Below the pieces are notes generated by a model. It searched no databases. It was not told the origin of the DNA and saw only the letters and a list, made by a program, of their open reading frames with translations. From Pseudomonas sp. G34 (GTDB lineage Bacteria > Pseudomonadota > Gammaproteobacteria > Pseudomonadales > Pseudomonadaceae): a DNA stretch of 64,000 bases. Positions 21,105-28,844 of this stretch are shown here, piece after piece. The stretch covers positions 310,001-374,000 of the forward strand of contig NZ_JAVHZV010000029.1 of NCBI RefSeq assembly GCF_031119625.1. The letters run 5' to 3'. The position numbers and the translations under genes were made by a program. The number at the start of each line of letters is the position of its first letter. The first letter of the stretch is position 1.

Positions 21105-21721
21105 ACCCTATTCAGGAACAACTGATCGCCCTCGGCGCAGTGTTTCAAGCTGCGGTAATGGTCGACAAGATCGCCAAGACCGGCCAGGCCGGCGAAGGTG
21201 AAGTCACCTGCCTGATCGGCAGCCTGCTGGTGCGCGATGCCAACGGCACCCTGGATGTTTATGGCGGCGATGACCTCAACCTGCGCGACGGCTATCGCGC
21301 CCTGGTCAGCGCCCTGGAGCGCGACCCTGCCAGCCTGCAGCGCGAACCATTGCGTTACGCCCTCGCCCTGCTCGGCCTGGAGCGCCAACTCGACAAGCGC
21401 GGCGACCTGCTGCAGCTGATGGGCAATCGCCTGGACCAGATCCAGAGCCAGGCCGAGCATTTCGGCATTGGCCACGAGAATGTCATCTCCTCCTGCGGTG
21501 CCCTGTATCAGGACACCATCAGCACCTTCAAGCAGCGCATCCAGGTACAGGGCGACAGCCGTTTCCTGCAGCAGCCTGCCAATGCCTCGAAGATTCGCGG
21601 CCTGCTGCTCGCCGGCATTCGCTCGGCGCGCCTGTGGCGCCAACTGGGCGGGCATCGCTGGCAGCTGGTGTTCAGCCGCCGCAAACTGCTGCGCGAGCTG
21701 TACCCGATGCTGCGCGGCTGA
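21101..21721 (+). CDS. hflD: HflD, high-frequency lysogenization protein homologue
   Basis: 206 residues, all helical in character, with the family patterns LIALGAVFQAAVMVDKIAKTG and a C-terminal FLQQPANASKIRGLLLAGIRSARLWRQLGG. In E. coli HflD is membrane-associated and binds lambda CII; its normal role is not settled. The order mnmA-hflD-purB is strongly conserved, and the start is coupled to mnmA. Confidence 0.94.
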   Translation: MNPIQEQLIALGAVFQAAVMVDKIAKTGQAGEGEVTCLIGSLLVRDANGTLDVYGGDDLNLRDGYRALVSALERDPASLQREPLRYALALLGLERQLDKRGDLLQLMGNRLDQIQSQAEHFGIGHENVISSCGALYQDTISTFKQRIQVQGDSRFLQQPANASKIRGLLLAGIRSARLWRQLGGHRWQLVFSRRKLLRELYPMLRG

Positions 21722-21776
21722 TTTTTCACGATCGACCCCATGCGCATCTCACTCGTCGAATGACTGGGCCGCGGCG

Positions 21777-21804
21777 CTGAAAGCCGCCCCAATTCGTGTA
21801 TGAT
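21777..21804 (+). promoter_or_regulatory. Candidate promoter for purB
   Basis: CTGAAA (21777-21782), a 16-base spacer and TATGAT (21799-21804), followed by ATGCGCCCTTTT. It lies 41 bases before the purB ATG and resembles the site before mnmA in both the -35 and the GC-rich discriminator. Confidence 0.45.
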
Positions 21805-21845
21805 ATGCGCCCTTTTCATCGCCCGACTGTCCGAGAACGCCTCCC

Positions 21846-23216
21846 ATGCAGCTTTCCTCGCTCACCGCGGTTTCGCCCGTAGATGGCCGCTATGCCGGCA
21901 AAACCAGCGCCCTGCGCCCCATTTTCAGCGAATATGGCCTGATCCGTTTCCGCGTCCAGGTGGAAGTTCGCTGGCTGCAGCGCCTCGCTGCCCACGAGGG
22001 CATCAGTGAAGTGGCGCCCTTCTCCGCCGAAGCCAACGCGCTGCTCAACGAGCTGGCCGAGAACTTCGCGATCGAGCACGCCGAGCGCGTCAAGGAAATC
22101 GAGCGCACCACCAACCACGACGTCAAGGCCGTGGAGTACCTGCTCAAGGAGCAGGCCGCCAAGCTGCCGGAGCTGGACAAGGTCAGCGAGTTCATCCACT
22201 TCGCCTGCACCAGCGAGGACATCAACAACCTGTCCCATGCCTTGATGCTGCGCGAAGGCCGTGACGACGTGCTGCTGCCGCTGATGCGCCAGATCGCCGC
22301 TGCCATCCGTGAGCTGGCGGTAAAGTTCGCTGACGTGCCGATGCTGTCGCGCACCCACGGCCAACCGGCTTCGCCGACCACCCTGGGCAAAGAACTGGCC
22401 AACGTCGTCTATCGCCTCGAGCGGCAGATCAACCAGATTGCCGCCGTGCCGCTGCTCGGCAAGATCAATGGCGCGGTGGGCAACTACAACGCCCACCTGT
22501 CCGCCTACCCGCAGATCGACTGGGAGGCCAACGCCCGTCAGTTCATCGAGAACGACCTGGGCCTGCAGTGGAACCCCTACACCACGCAGATCGAGCCGCA
22601 CGACTACATCGCCGAGCTGTTCGACGCCATCGCGCGTTTCAACACCATCCTCATCGACTTCGACCGCGATGTCTGGGGCTACATCTCCCTGGGCTACTTC
22701 AAGCAGAAGACCATCGCAGGCGAAATCGGATCGTCGACCATGCCGCACAAGGTCAACCCGATCGACTTCGAGAACTCCGAAGGCAACCTGGGTATCGCCA
22801 ACGCACTGTTCCAGCACCTGGCCAGCAAGCTGCCGATCTCCCGCTGGCAGCGTGACCTGACCGACTCCACGGTACTGCGCAATCTCGGTGTCGGCTTCGC
22901 CCACAGCGTGATCGCCTATGAAGCAAGCCTCAAGGGAATCAGTAAGTTGGAGCTCAATGCTCAACGTATTGCTGAAGACCTGAACGCCTGCTGGGAAGTG
23001 CTCGCCGAGCCGATCCAGACCGTCATGCGGCGCTACGCCATCGAAAACCCCTACGAGAAGCTCAAAGAGCTGACCCGCGGCAAAGGCATCACCCCAGAGG
23101 CCTTGCTGGCCTTCATCGATGGCCTGGATATGCCGCAGCAGGCCAAGGAAGAGCTCAAGCAGCTCACCCCGGCCAACTACATCGGTAATGCCGTGGCTCA
23201 GGCCAAGCGCATCTAA
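21846..23216 (+). CDS. purB: Adenylosuccinate lyase
   Basis: 456 residues, normal length. The fumarase/aspartase superfamily signature is GSSTMPHKVNPIDFEN; other family blocks are ERTTNHDVKAVEYLL, HFACTSEDINNLSHALML and LSRTHGQPASPTTLGKEL with the catalytic His. It acts twice in purine synthesis, releasing fumarate from SAICAR and from adenylosuccinate. ATG 21846 starts MQLSSLTAVSPVDGRYAGKT. Confidence 0.98.
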   Translation: MQLSSLTAVSPVDGRYAGKTSALRPIFSEYGLIRFRVQVEVRWLQRLAAHEGISEVAPFSAEANALLNELAENFAIEHAERVKEIERTTNHDVKAVEYLLKEQAAKLPELDKVSEFIHFACTSEDINNLSHALMLREGRDDVLLPLMRQIAAAIRELAVKFADVPMLSRTHGQPASPTTLGKELANVVYRLERQINQIAAVPLLGKINGAVGNYNAHLSAYPQIDWEANARQFIENDLGLQWNPYTTQIEPHDYIAELFDAIARFNTILIDFDRDVWGYISLGYFKQKTIAGEIGSSTMPHKVNPIDFENSEGNLGIANALFQHLASKLPISRWQRDLTDSTVLRNLGVGFAHSVIAYEASLKGISKLELNAQRIAEDLNACWEVLAEPIQTVMRRYAIENPYEKLKELTRGKGITPEALLAFIDGLDMPQQAKEELKQLTPANYIGNAVAQAKRI

Positions 23217-23235
23217 ACGGCCTTCGGCTCCAAGG

Positions 23236-23265
23236 ACGCCCGGCTGAAGCCGGGCGTTTCTTTTT
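23236..23265 (+). terminator. Terminator after purB
   Basis: A 10-bp GC-rich stem (ACGCCCGGCT 23236-23245 with AGCCGGGCGT 23248-23257); the apparent 2-base loop means the last pairs open. It is followed by TTCTTTTT. Confidence 0.88.
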
Positions 23266-23296
23266 ATACGCTTCGATAAATATCAAGGACTTACAG

Positions 23297-24466
23297 ATGA
23301 ATCCTGATGCTCCTCTTCAGCTGTTGGGTGGCCTGAGCGCACGTGAATTCCTGCGCGACTACTGGCAGAAGAAGCCCCTGCTGGTGCGCCAGGCCATTAG
23401 CGATTTTGAAAGTCCCATTTCTGCGGACGAATTGGCCGGCCTGGCCCTCGAGGAAGAAGTCGAGTCGCGCCTGGTGCTCGAGCACGGCGAGACGCCGTGG
23501 GAAGTGCGCCGCGGCCCGTTCGCCGAGGACGCCTTCGCCGAGCTGCCGGAGCGCGACTGGACGCTGCTGGTGCAGGCCGTCGACCAGTTCGTGCCCGAAG
23601 TCGCCGAGCTGCTGGAGCAGTTCAAGTTCCTGCCCAAATGGCGTATCGACGACGTGATGGTCAGCTTCGCCACCCCTGGTGGCGGCGTTGGCCCGCACTT
23701 CGACAACTACGACGTGTTTCTCCTGCAGGCTCATGGCCGCCGTCGCTGGCAGATCGGCCAGATGTGCGACGCACAGAGCCCGCTGCTGCCGGATCTGGAC
23801 ATGAAGATCCTGGCCCAATTTGATCAAACCGAAGAATGGGTGCTCGAGCCCGGCGATATGCTCTATCTGCCGCCGCTCCTGGCCCACTGTGGCACCGCCG
23901 AGGACGATTGCATGACTTATTCCGTGGGTTTCCGCGCACCCAGCGCGGCCGAAGTACTGACCCATTTCACTGATTTTCTTGGCCAGTTCCTGCCCGACGA
24001 AACCCGCTACAGCGACGCCGGCACTGCGCCGGTCAGCGACCCCAACGAAATCCAGCGCGACGCCCTCGATCGCCTCAAGGCCCTGCTCGCCGAGCACATG
24101 AGCGACGAGCGCCTGCTGATGACCTGGTTTGGCCAGTTCATGACCGAGCCCCGTTACCCGGAGCTGATCGCCGGTATCGAAATCGACGAAGACGGCTTCC
24201 TCGAGCAACTGGAAGACGGCGCCGTGATGATCCGCAACCCCAGCGCGCGCATGGCGTGGTCGGAAGTCGGTGAAGACCTGGTGCTGTTCGCCAGCGGGCA
24301 GAGCCGCCTGGTTTCCGCCAGCCTGCGTGAGCTGCTGAAATTGATCTGCTCGGCCGACGCCCTGCACCTGGAAAATCTCGGTCCGTGGATCGCCAACGAC
24401 GAAGCCCGGGAACTGGTTCTCGAGCTGACCAAACAAGGAAGCCTGGAGTTTGCCGCCGATGAATGA
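23297..24466 (+). CDS. roxA: Ribosomal oxygenase RoxA/YcfD-type (L16 arginine hydroxylase)
   Basis: 389 residues. A JmjC/cupin core carries the iron triad: the H and D of VGPHFDNYDVFLLQ and the later H of LPPLLAHCGTAEDDC. The N-terminal LSAREFLRDYWQKKPLLVRQA and the winged-helix-like C-terminal third are typical of bacterial ROX proteins. In E. coli YcfD hydroxylates an arginine of ribosomal protein L16 using 2-oxoglutarate and oxygen. The downstream GNAT gene overlaps its stop by 8 bases. Confidence 0.92.
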   Translation: MNPDAPLQLLGGLSAREFLRDYWQKKPLLVRQAISDFESPISADELAGLALEEEVESRLVLEHGETPWEVRRGPFAEDAFAELPERDWTLLVQAVDQFVPEVAELLEQFKFLPKWRIDDVMVSFATPGGGVGPHFDNYDVFLLQAHGRRRWQIGQMCDAQSPLLPDLDMKILAQFDQTEEWVLEPGDMLYLPPLLAHCGTAEDDCMTYSVGFRAPSAAEVLTHFTDFLGQFLPDETRYSDAGTAPVSDPNEIQRDALDRLKALLAEHMSDERLLMTWFGQFMTEPRYPELIAGIEIDEDGFLEQLEDGAVMIRNPSARMAWSEVGEDLVLFASGQSRLVSASLRELLKLICSADALHLENLGPWIANDEARELVLELTKQGSLEFAADE

Positions 24467-24881
24467 CCTGCACGTACGCATCGCCGACTGGCACAAGGAT
24501 TACGAAGAACTGCGCCGCATCCGCGAAACGGTCTTCGTTGCTGAACAGGCCGTGCCGCCTGAACTGGAATGGGACGCCGAAGACAGTGATGCCGTGCATT
24601 TCCTCGCCTGCGAAGGCGACTACCCGATCGGTACCGCGCGCCTGCTTGCCGACGGTCAGATCGGCCGGGTGTCGGTGCTCAAGGACTGGCGCGGCCTCAA
24701 GGTGGGCGAAGCGCTGCTGCAGGCGGTGATCGCCGAAGCGGAGAAACGTGGCCTGAATCAGCAAATGCTCAGCGCCCAGGTGCAGGCAACGCCGTTCTAT
24801 GAAAAGCTGGGCTTCACTGTAGTGAGTGACGAATACCTGGAAGCCGGCATTCCCCACGTCGACATGGTGCGCAGCAGCTGA
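24459..24881 (+). CDS. GNAT family N-acetyltransferase (ElaA/YjcF-like)
   Basis: 140 residues from ATG 24459, inside the last codons of roxA, with GGAG ten bases upstream. The acetyl-CoA loop is visible as IGRVSVLKDWRGLKVGEALLQAVIAEAEKRG, and the end of the fold as ATPFYEKLGFTVVSDEYLEAGIPHVDMV. The N-terminal LRRIRETVFVAEQAVPPELEWD is typical of the ElaA/YjcF group. The substrate is not known. The overlap with roxA suggests cotranslation. Confidence 0.9.
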   Translation: MNDLHVRIADWHKDYEELRRIRETVFVAEQAVPPELEWDAEDSDAVHFLACEGDYPIGTARLLADGQIGRVSVLKDWRGLKVGEALLQAVIAEAEKRGLNQQMLSAQVQATPFYEKLGFTVVSDEYLEAGIPHVDMVRSS

Positions 24882-24919
24882 TTCGAGCTGTGGCGCCCAT
24901 GGATGCCACAGAGGTCAGC

Positions 24920-25540
24920 ATGAACGATGAACAGATGCCCGATGACGGCGCGCTCGAGCCGATCGAGTTCCAGTCACCCGGGCGTTTCAGCCTGCACAAC
25001 CCGGACAGCCAGCTGCCAACGCCGGCTGCCTGGGAACCCGCCCCCTTCGTACTCGGCAGCGAGCAGGCGTTACAACGCTTCAGCCTGCCCGACCAGGCGC
25101 GCAGCCATGCGCTGGCGCTGATGCAGCAGGCCAGCCGTACGCTGTGCCTCTACAGCCCCGATCTCGAACCCTGGCTTTACAACCACAGCAGCATTGCCCA
25201 GGCATGCACGCAGTTCGTGCTCAGCCATCGCCACAGCACGCTGCGCATTCTGCTGCGTGACAGCAGCCGCGCCGTTCGCGATGGGCACCGGCTGATCGGC
25301 CTGTCGCGCAAACTGGCCAGCCATATACAGATTCGCCGCTGCCATGCCGATTATCCCGTGCCCGATGGCGCCTTTCTGCTGGCCGACGATCACGGCCTGC
25401 TGATGCGCCCCGAGCCCGATCAATTCGGCGGCTATGCGCACTACCAGGACGCCGCCGGCGTGCGCCAGTTGCAGCGGCTATTCGATCAAACCTGGGACAC
25501 CAGTATCACCGATCCTGATTTGCGGAGTTTTCTGCTATGA
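24920..25540 (+). CDS. Conserved protein of unknown function (DUF7931-like)
   Basis: 206 residues from ATG 24920, preceded by GAGGTCAGC. The first 50 residues are acidic and Pro-rich; the rest is a compact domain with LCLYSPDLEPWLYNHSSIAQACTQFVLSHRHSTLRILLRDSS and LIGLSRKLASHIQIRRCHADYP. The alternation SPDLEPWLY...LRILLRDS resembles one half of a phospholipase-D-like fold, but no HKD motif is present, so no enzyme activity can be claimed. It lies between the GNAT gene and the secretin-like gene on the same strand. Confidence 0.7.
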   Translation: MNDEQMPDDGALEPIEFQSPGRFSLHNPDSQLPTPAAWEPAPFVLGSEQALQRFSLPDQARSHALALMQQASRTLCLYSPDLEPWLYNHSSIAQACTQFVLSHRHSTLRILLRDSSRAVRDGHRLIGLSRKLASHIQIRRCHADYPVPDGAFLLADDHGLLMRPEPDQFGGYAHYQDAAGVRQLQRLFDQTWDTSITDPDLRSFLL

Positions 25541-25557
25541 AGAGCGTTCTGCTATGA
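25525..25557 (+). repeat. 17-base imperfect tandem duplication at a gene boundary
   Basis: GAGTTTTCTGCTATGA (25525-25540) and GAGCGTTCTGCTATGA (25542-25557) match at 14 of 16 bases. The first copy holds the stop of the upstream gene and an ATG at 25537 that reads six codons (MKSVLL) to the TGA at 25555-25557, which overlaps the next gene's ATG at 25554. Confidence 0.85.
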
Positions 25558-26360
25558 AACGTCATGTTCTCGGCGCGGCCCTGCTCGCGCTCAGCCTCTC
25601 GGCGCTGGCCGCCACCGAAGTCATTGCGCTCAACTACCGAACCGCGGGCGATCTGTTGCCCGTGGTGCAGTCGGCGTTGGGCAACGAAGGGCGTGTCAGC
25701 GCTTATGGCAACCAGCTGATCGTCAATGCCCCGCCGGGCAAGATCGAAGAGGTTCGCGCCCTGCTCGGCCAGCTCGATACCCAGCCGCGGCGCCTGCTGA
25801 TCAGCGTCGACACCAGCGAGTCGACCTACCGTGACGACCGCGGTTATGGCGTTGACGGCAGCATCAGCGCCGGCAATGGTCGTGTCGAGATCGGCCGTGG
25901 TGAGGTCGGTGGCCGTGACCAGGCGCGCATCATCCGCCGCAGCACCGACAGCCGTGGCGGCGGCACTCAGCAGGTGCAGACCAGCGAAGGTTATCCGGCG
26001 CTGATCCAGGTCGGCCAGAGCGTGCCAATTACTACCCGCAGTCGCGACGCTTACGGCCAGGTGTACAACAACACCGAGTACCGCAATGTCACCCAGGGCT
26101 TCTACGTCACCGCCAGCCTGGCGGGCGATACCGTGCACCTGGACATCAGCAGCAACCGTGACCGCGTCAGCCAGCAGCAGCCCGGGGTGATCGACATCCA
26201 GCAAGCCGACACCCGCGTCAGTGGCCGGGTTGGTGAATGGATCAGCATTGGTGGCAGCAGCGAACAGAGCCAGGCCGACAGCAGTGGCATCCTGCGCCGC
26301 TATTCGACCGAAGGCCGCGACGACATGAGCATGCGCGTGAAAGTCGAGGTGATCGACTGA
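25554..26360 (+). CDS. Exported secretin-like protein
   Basis: 268 residues with a signal peptide (MKRHVLGAALLALSLSALA). Residues 20-85 form an N0/NolW-like domain: TEVIALNYRTAGDLLPVVQSALG and QLIVNAPPGKIEEVRALLGQLDT. The middle is low-complexity, rich in Gly, Arg and Ser. The end (GYPALIQVGQSVPITTRS, then YRNVTQGFYVTASLAGDTVHLDIS) resembles the start of the secretin beta domain, but the protein is far shorter than a true secretin of 600 residues or more and lacks the full barrel. No other secretion genes are nearby. It probably works in the periplasm or outer membrane, role unknown. The ATG overlaps a six-codon minigene. Confidence 0.78.
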   Translation: MKRHVLGAALLALSLSALAATEVIALNYRTAGDLLPVVQSALGNEGRVSAYGNQLIVNAPPGKIEEVRALLGQLDTQPRRLLISVDTSESTYRDDRGYGVDGSISAGNGRVEIGRGEVGGRDQARIIRRSTDSRGGGTQQVQTSEGYPALIQVGQSVPITTRSRDAYGQVYNNTEYRNVTQGFYVTASLAGDTVHLDISSNRDRVSQQQPGVIDIQQADTRVSGRVGEWISIGGSSEQSQADSSGILRRYSTEGRDDMSMRVKVEVID

Positions 26361-26401
26361 AAGCCCCATAAAACGTGACTGCGCGGTCGATCTAAGACTT
26401 A

Positions 26402-26427
26402 TGTAGTACTCCTAAAAAAACACTACA
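26402..26427. promoter_or_regulatory. Small inverted repeat just upstream of the aceA promoter
   Basis: TGTAGT (26402-26407) and ACTACA (26422-26427) with a 14-base AT-rich spacer. It ends 7 bases before the -35 hexamer at 26435, a usual place for an activator or repressor site. The factor is not known. Confidence 0.35.
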
Positions 26428-26434
26428 AAAATGA

Positions 26435-26463
26435 TTGACGAACATTTTCGTCGGTCGCATGAT
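26435..26463 (+). promoter_or_regulatory. Candidate sigma-70 promoter for aceA
   Basis: TTGACG (26435-26440), a 17-base spacer and CATGAT (26458-26463). This is the best promoter match in the 477-base gap. Transcription from about 26470 would give a leader of roughly 370 nucleotides before the aceA ATG. Confidence 0.55.
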
Positions 26464-26469
26464 GGCCTC

Positions 26470-26837
26470 GCTCCCGCTAATCAGGGGCTCTGGAAACGGA
26501 GTCTCCGGGTTGTATCTCCGCTTACCGCAGGGATCGATCCGTGTTGTTAAGCCCACAAGGCAGTTCGACGAGATGGCGACTGGAACGAGGTTGTCCTGAG
26601 GGACGGGGAAGCGTTTCACGTATCGAACTGCAGCACAGTGCCAAGGGCGTCCACGGGCCTGCACGCACAGCAGCTCACCTATCCGGTGGGTAGCAGAACG
26701 ATACGCTTCGTCCACCCGGCCCAAGTGCCCTCCTCATTCCGGTTTCCTCTCAACGTCTGCGGTGAGCTCGCACCGAGCGCTGCGCCCCTGGGCGCGACAC
26801 TCGGCGCTCGACCAAACACACACTTGAAGGATTGACC
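26470..26837 (+). ncRNA. Candidate structured leader RNA of aceA
   Basis: The whole stretch from the predicted start to the aceA ATG has no convincing gene but much pairing. CAGTTCGA (26561-26568) pairs with TCGAACTG (26623-26630), enclosing a small hairpin GTCC-TGAG-GGAC (26593-26604). AGCTCACC (26672-26679) can pair with GGTGAGCT (26761-26768), or CACC can instead pair locally with GGTG around TATCC, giving alternative folds. A GC hairpin (GCGCCC/GGGCGC) flanked by CCGAG/CTCGG stands about 20 bases before the AAGGA of aceA. I do not recognise an Rfam family. The boundaries are inferred from the promoter. Confidence 0.4.
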
Positions 26838-28433
26838 ATGTCAGCTTACGAAAACGACATCAAAGCCGTTGCCGCCCTGAAAGAAGCCGCTGGCAGCAGC
26901 TGGAGCGCCATCAACCCGGAATCCGTCGCTCGTATGCGCGCCCAGAACCGCTTCAAGACCGGTCTGGATGTAGCCAAGTACACTGCTGCCATCATGCGCA
27001 AGGACATGGCCGAATACGACGCCGACTCGTCCGTCTATACCCAGTCGCTCGGCTGCTGGCATGGTTTCATCGGCCAGCAGAAGATGATCTCCATCAAGAA
27101 GCACCTGAAGACCACCAACAAGCGCTACCTCTACCTGTCCGGCTGGATGATCGCCGCGCTGCGCTCCGACTTCGGCCCGCTGCCGGATCAGTCGATGCAC
27201 GAGAAAACCGCGGTCGCCGCGCTGATCGAGGAGCTCTACACCTTCCTGCGCCAGGCCGACGCCCGTGAGCTGGACCTGCTGTTCAGCGCGCTGGATGAGG
27301 CACGTGAGTCGGGTGATCGCGCCAAGCAGAGCGAGATCCAGGCGCAGATCGACAATTTCGAAACCCACGTGGTGCCGATCATCGCCGATATCGACGCCGG
27401 CTTCGGCAACCCCGAGGCGACCTACCTGCTGGCCAAGAAGATGATCGAAGCCGGCGCCTGCTGCATCCAGATCGAAAACCAGGTGTCCGACGAGAAACAG
27501 TGTGGCCACCAGGACGGCAAGGTCACCGTGCCCCACGCCGACTTCCTCGCCAAGATCAACGCGGTGCGTTATGCCTTCCTCGAACTGGGCGTGGACGACG
27601 GCGTGATCGTCGCCCGTACCGATTCCCTGGGCGCCGGCCTGACCAAGCAGATCGCCGTGACCAACGAGCCGGGCGACCTGGGCGACCAGTACAACGCGTT
27701 CCTCGATTGCGAGGAAATCAGCGCCGCCGAACTGAACAACGGCGATGTGGTGATCAACCGCGAGGGCAAGTTGCTGCGTCCCAAGCGCCTGCCGTCCAAC
27801 CTGTTCCAGTTCCGCAAGGGCACCGGCGAAGATCGCTGCGTGCTGGACAGCATCACCTCGCTGCAGAACGGCGCCGACATGATCTGGATCGAGACCGAGA
27901 AGCCCCACGTCGGGCAGATCAAGGCCATGGTCGACCGCGTTCGCGAAGTGGTTCCCAACGCCAAGCTGGTCTACAACAACAGCCCGTCGTTCAACTGGAC
28001 GCTGAGCTTCCGTCAGCAGGTCTTCGACGCCTTCGTCGCCGAGGGCAAGGACGTGTCGGCTTACGACCGCGCCAAGCTGATGAGCGTCGAGTACGATGAA
28101 ACCGAACTGGCGCAGATCGCCGATGAGAAGATCCGCACTTTCCAGCGCGACGGCTCGGCCCATGCCGGTATCTTCCACCACCTGATCACCCTGCCGACCT
28201 ACCACACGGCCGCCCTGTCCACCGACAACCTGGCCAAGGGCTACTTCGCCGACCAGGGCATGCTCGCCTACGTCAAGGGCGTGCAGCGCCAGGAAATCCG
28301 CCAGGGCATCGCCTGCGTCAAGCACCAGAACATGGCGGGCTCGGATATCGGCGACAACCACAAGGAGTACTTTGCCGGTGAGGCCGCGCTCAAGGCCGGC
28401 GGCAAGGACAACACCATGAACCAGTTCCACTGA
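26838..28433 (+). CDS. aceA: Isocitrate lyase
   Basis: 531 residues, the longer isocitrate lyase type known from Pseudomonas. The catalytic Cys222 lies in DEKQCGHQDGKVTVPH; PIIADIDAGFGNPEATYLLAKKMIEAGACCIQIENQ holds the metal and substrate residues. It splits isocitrate to succinate and glyoxylate, opening the glyoxylate shunt for growth on acetate and fatty acids. ATG 26838 follows AAGGATTGACC. It is a single-gene unit: a candidate promoter and long leader lie upstream, a terminator downstream. Malate synthase is not in the window. Confidence 0.97.
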   Translation: MSAYENDIKAVAALKEAAGSSWSAINPESVARMRAQNRFKTGLDVAKYTAAIMRKDMAEYDADSSVYTQSLGCWHGFIGQQKMISIKKHLKTTNKRYLYLSGWMIAALRSDFGPLPDQSMHEKTAVAALIEELYTFLRQADARELDLLFSALDEARESGDRAKQSEIQAQIDNFETHVVPIIADIDAGFGNPEATYLLAKKMIEAGACCIQIENQVSDEKQCGHQDGKVTVPHADFLAKINAVRYAFLELGVDDGVIVARTDSLGAGLTKQIAVTNEPGDLGDQYNAFLDCEEISAAELNNGDVVINREGKLLRPKRLPSNLFQFRKGTGEDRCVLDSITSLQNGADMIWIETEKPHVGQIKAMVDRVREVVPNAKLVYNNSPSFNWTLSFRQQVFDAFVAEGKDVSAYDRAKLMSVEYDETELAQIADEKIRTFQRDGSAHAGIFHHLITLPTYHTAALSTDNLAKGYFADQGMLAYVKGVQRQEIRQGIACVKHQNMAGSDIGDNHKEYFAGEAALKAGGKDNTMNQFH

Positions 28434-28458
28434 GTTCAGACAGCGCTTTCGAGCCTTG

Positions 28459-28485
28459 GCCCCGGCAGCAATGCCGGGGCTTTTC
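28459..28485 (+). terminator. Terminator after aceA
   Basis: A 9-bp stem (GCCCCGGCA 28459-28467 with TGCCGGGGC 28472-28480), loop GCAA, then TTTTCT. It begins 26 bases after the aceA stop. Confidence 0.92.
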
Positions 28486-28844
28486 TATTGGGCCGGTAAA
28501 GCGCCCGATTGCAATGGCTTGGTTTTATTCAGGCGCAACACCTGGGGATGCTCAAAGAATAAATTCTCAAATGATATAAATTCTTATTTATACCCCTTCC
28601 AGTCTCGCTACATGCACTTGCCCAGATCCGCCAAGTTTCCAGCTTGTTTCATAGTGCCTTGATTTGCGTGGGGTTCTGCAAAACTGATCAATTGCAGGCA
28701 TGCGACGTTTTATTATTTTTTAAGCTGAAAAATTTACTTACACCCGATACAGGCATAACATTATGGCAATTGATTCAAGGCGCTTAATGCCTTGCCATAA
28801 TTTTAAATCGTGCGTTAAGCCGTTCCTTGCCTGAGGAGCCCCGG
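28486..28844 (+). promoter_or_regulatory. AT-rich control region of the nuo operon
   Basis: 359 bases without a convincing gene and clearly richer in A and T than the flanks. Two dyads stand out. One is CTGCAA (28676-28681) with TTGCAG (28692-28697) around AACTGATCAA. The other is TTATGGCAA (28761-28769) with TTGCCATAA (28792-28800), whose interior also contains CAAGGC/GCCTTG, so two mutually exclusive hairpins can form. The operon's promoter must lie here, but I cannot pick one with confidence. A GAGGAG site (28833-28838) serves nuoA. Confidence 0.5.

Noticed and set aside
26638..26835. GTG-started 65-codon frame ending 2 bases before aceA
   Set aside because: No Shine-Dalgarno sequence, and it lies in the segment with strong RNA pairing; chance is more likely than a leader peptide.
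26841..28430. 529-codon minus-strand frame opposite aceA
   Set aside because: Complete overlap with a certain enzyme gene; the composition (many His, Gln, Val, Leu) is typical of antisense shadows.
28456..28662. 68-codon frame after aceA
   Set aside because: It runs through the aceA terminator, has no ribosome site and no recognisable protein.
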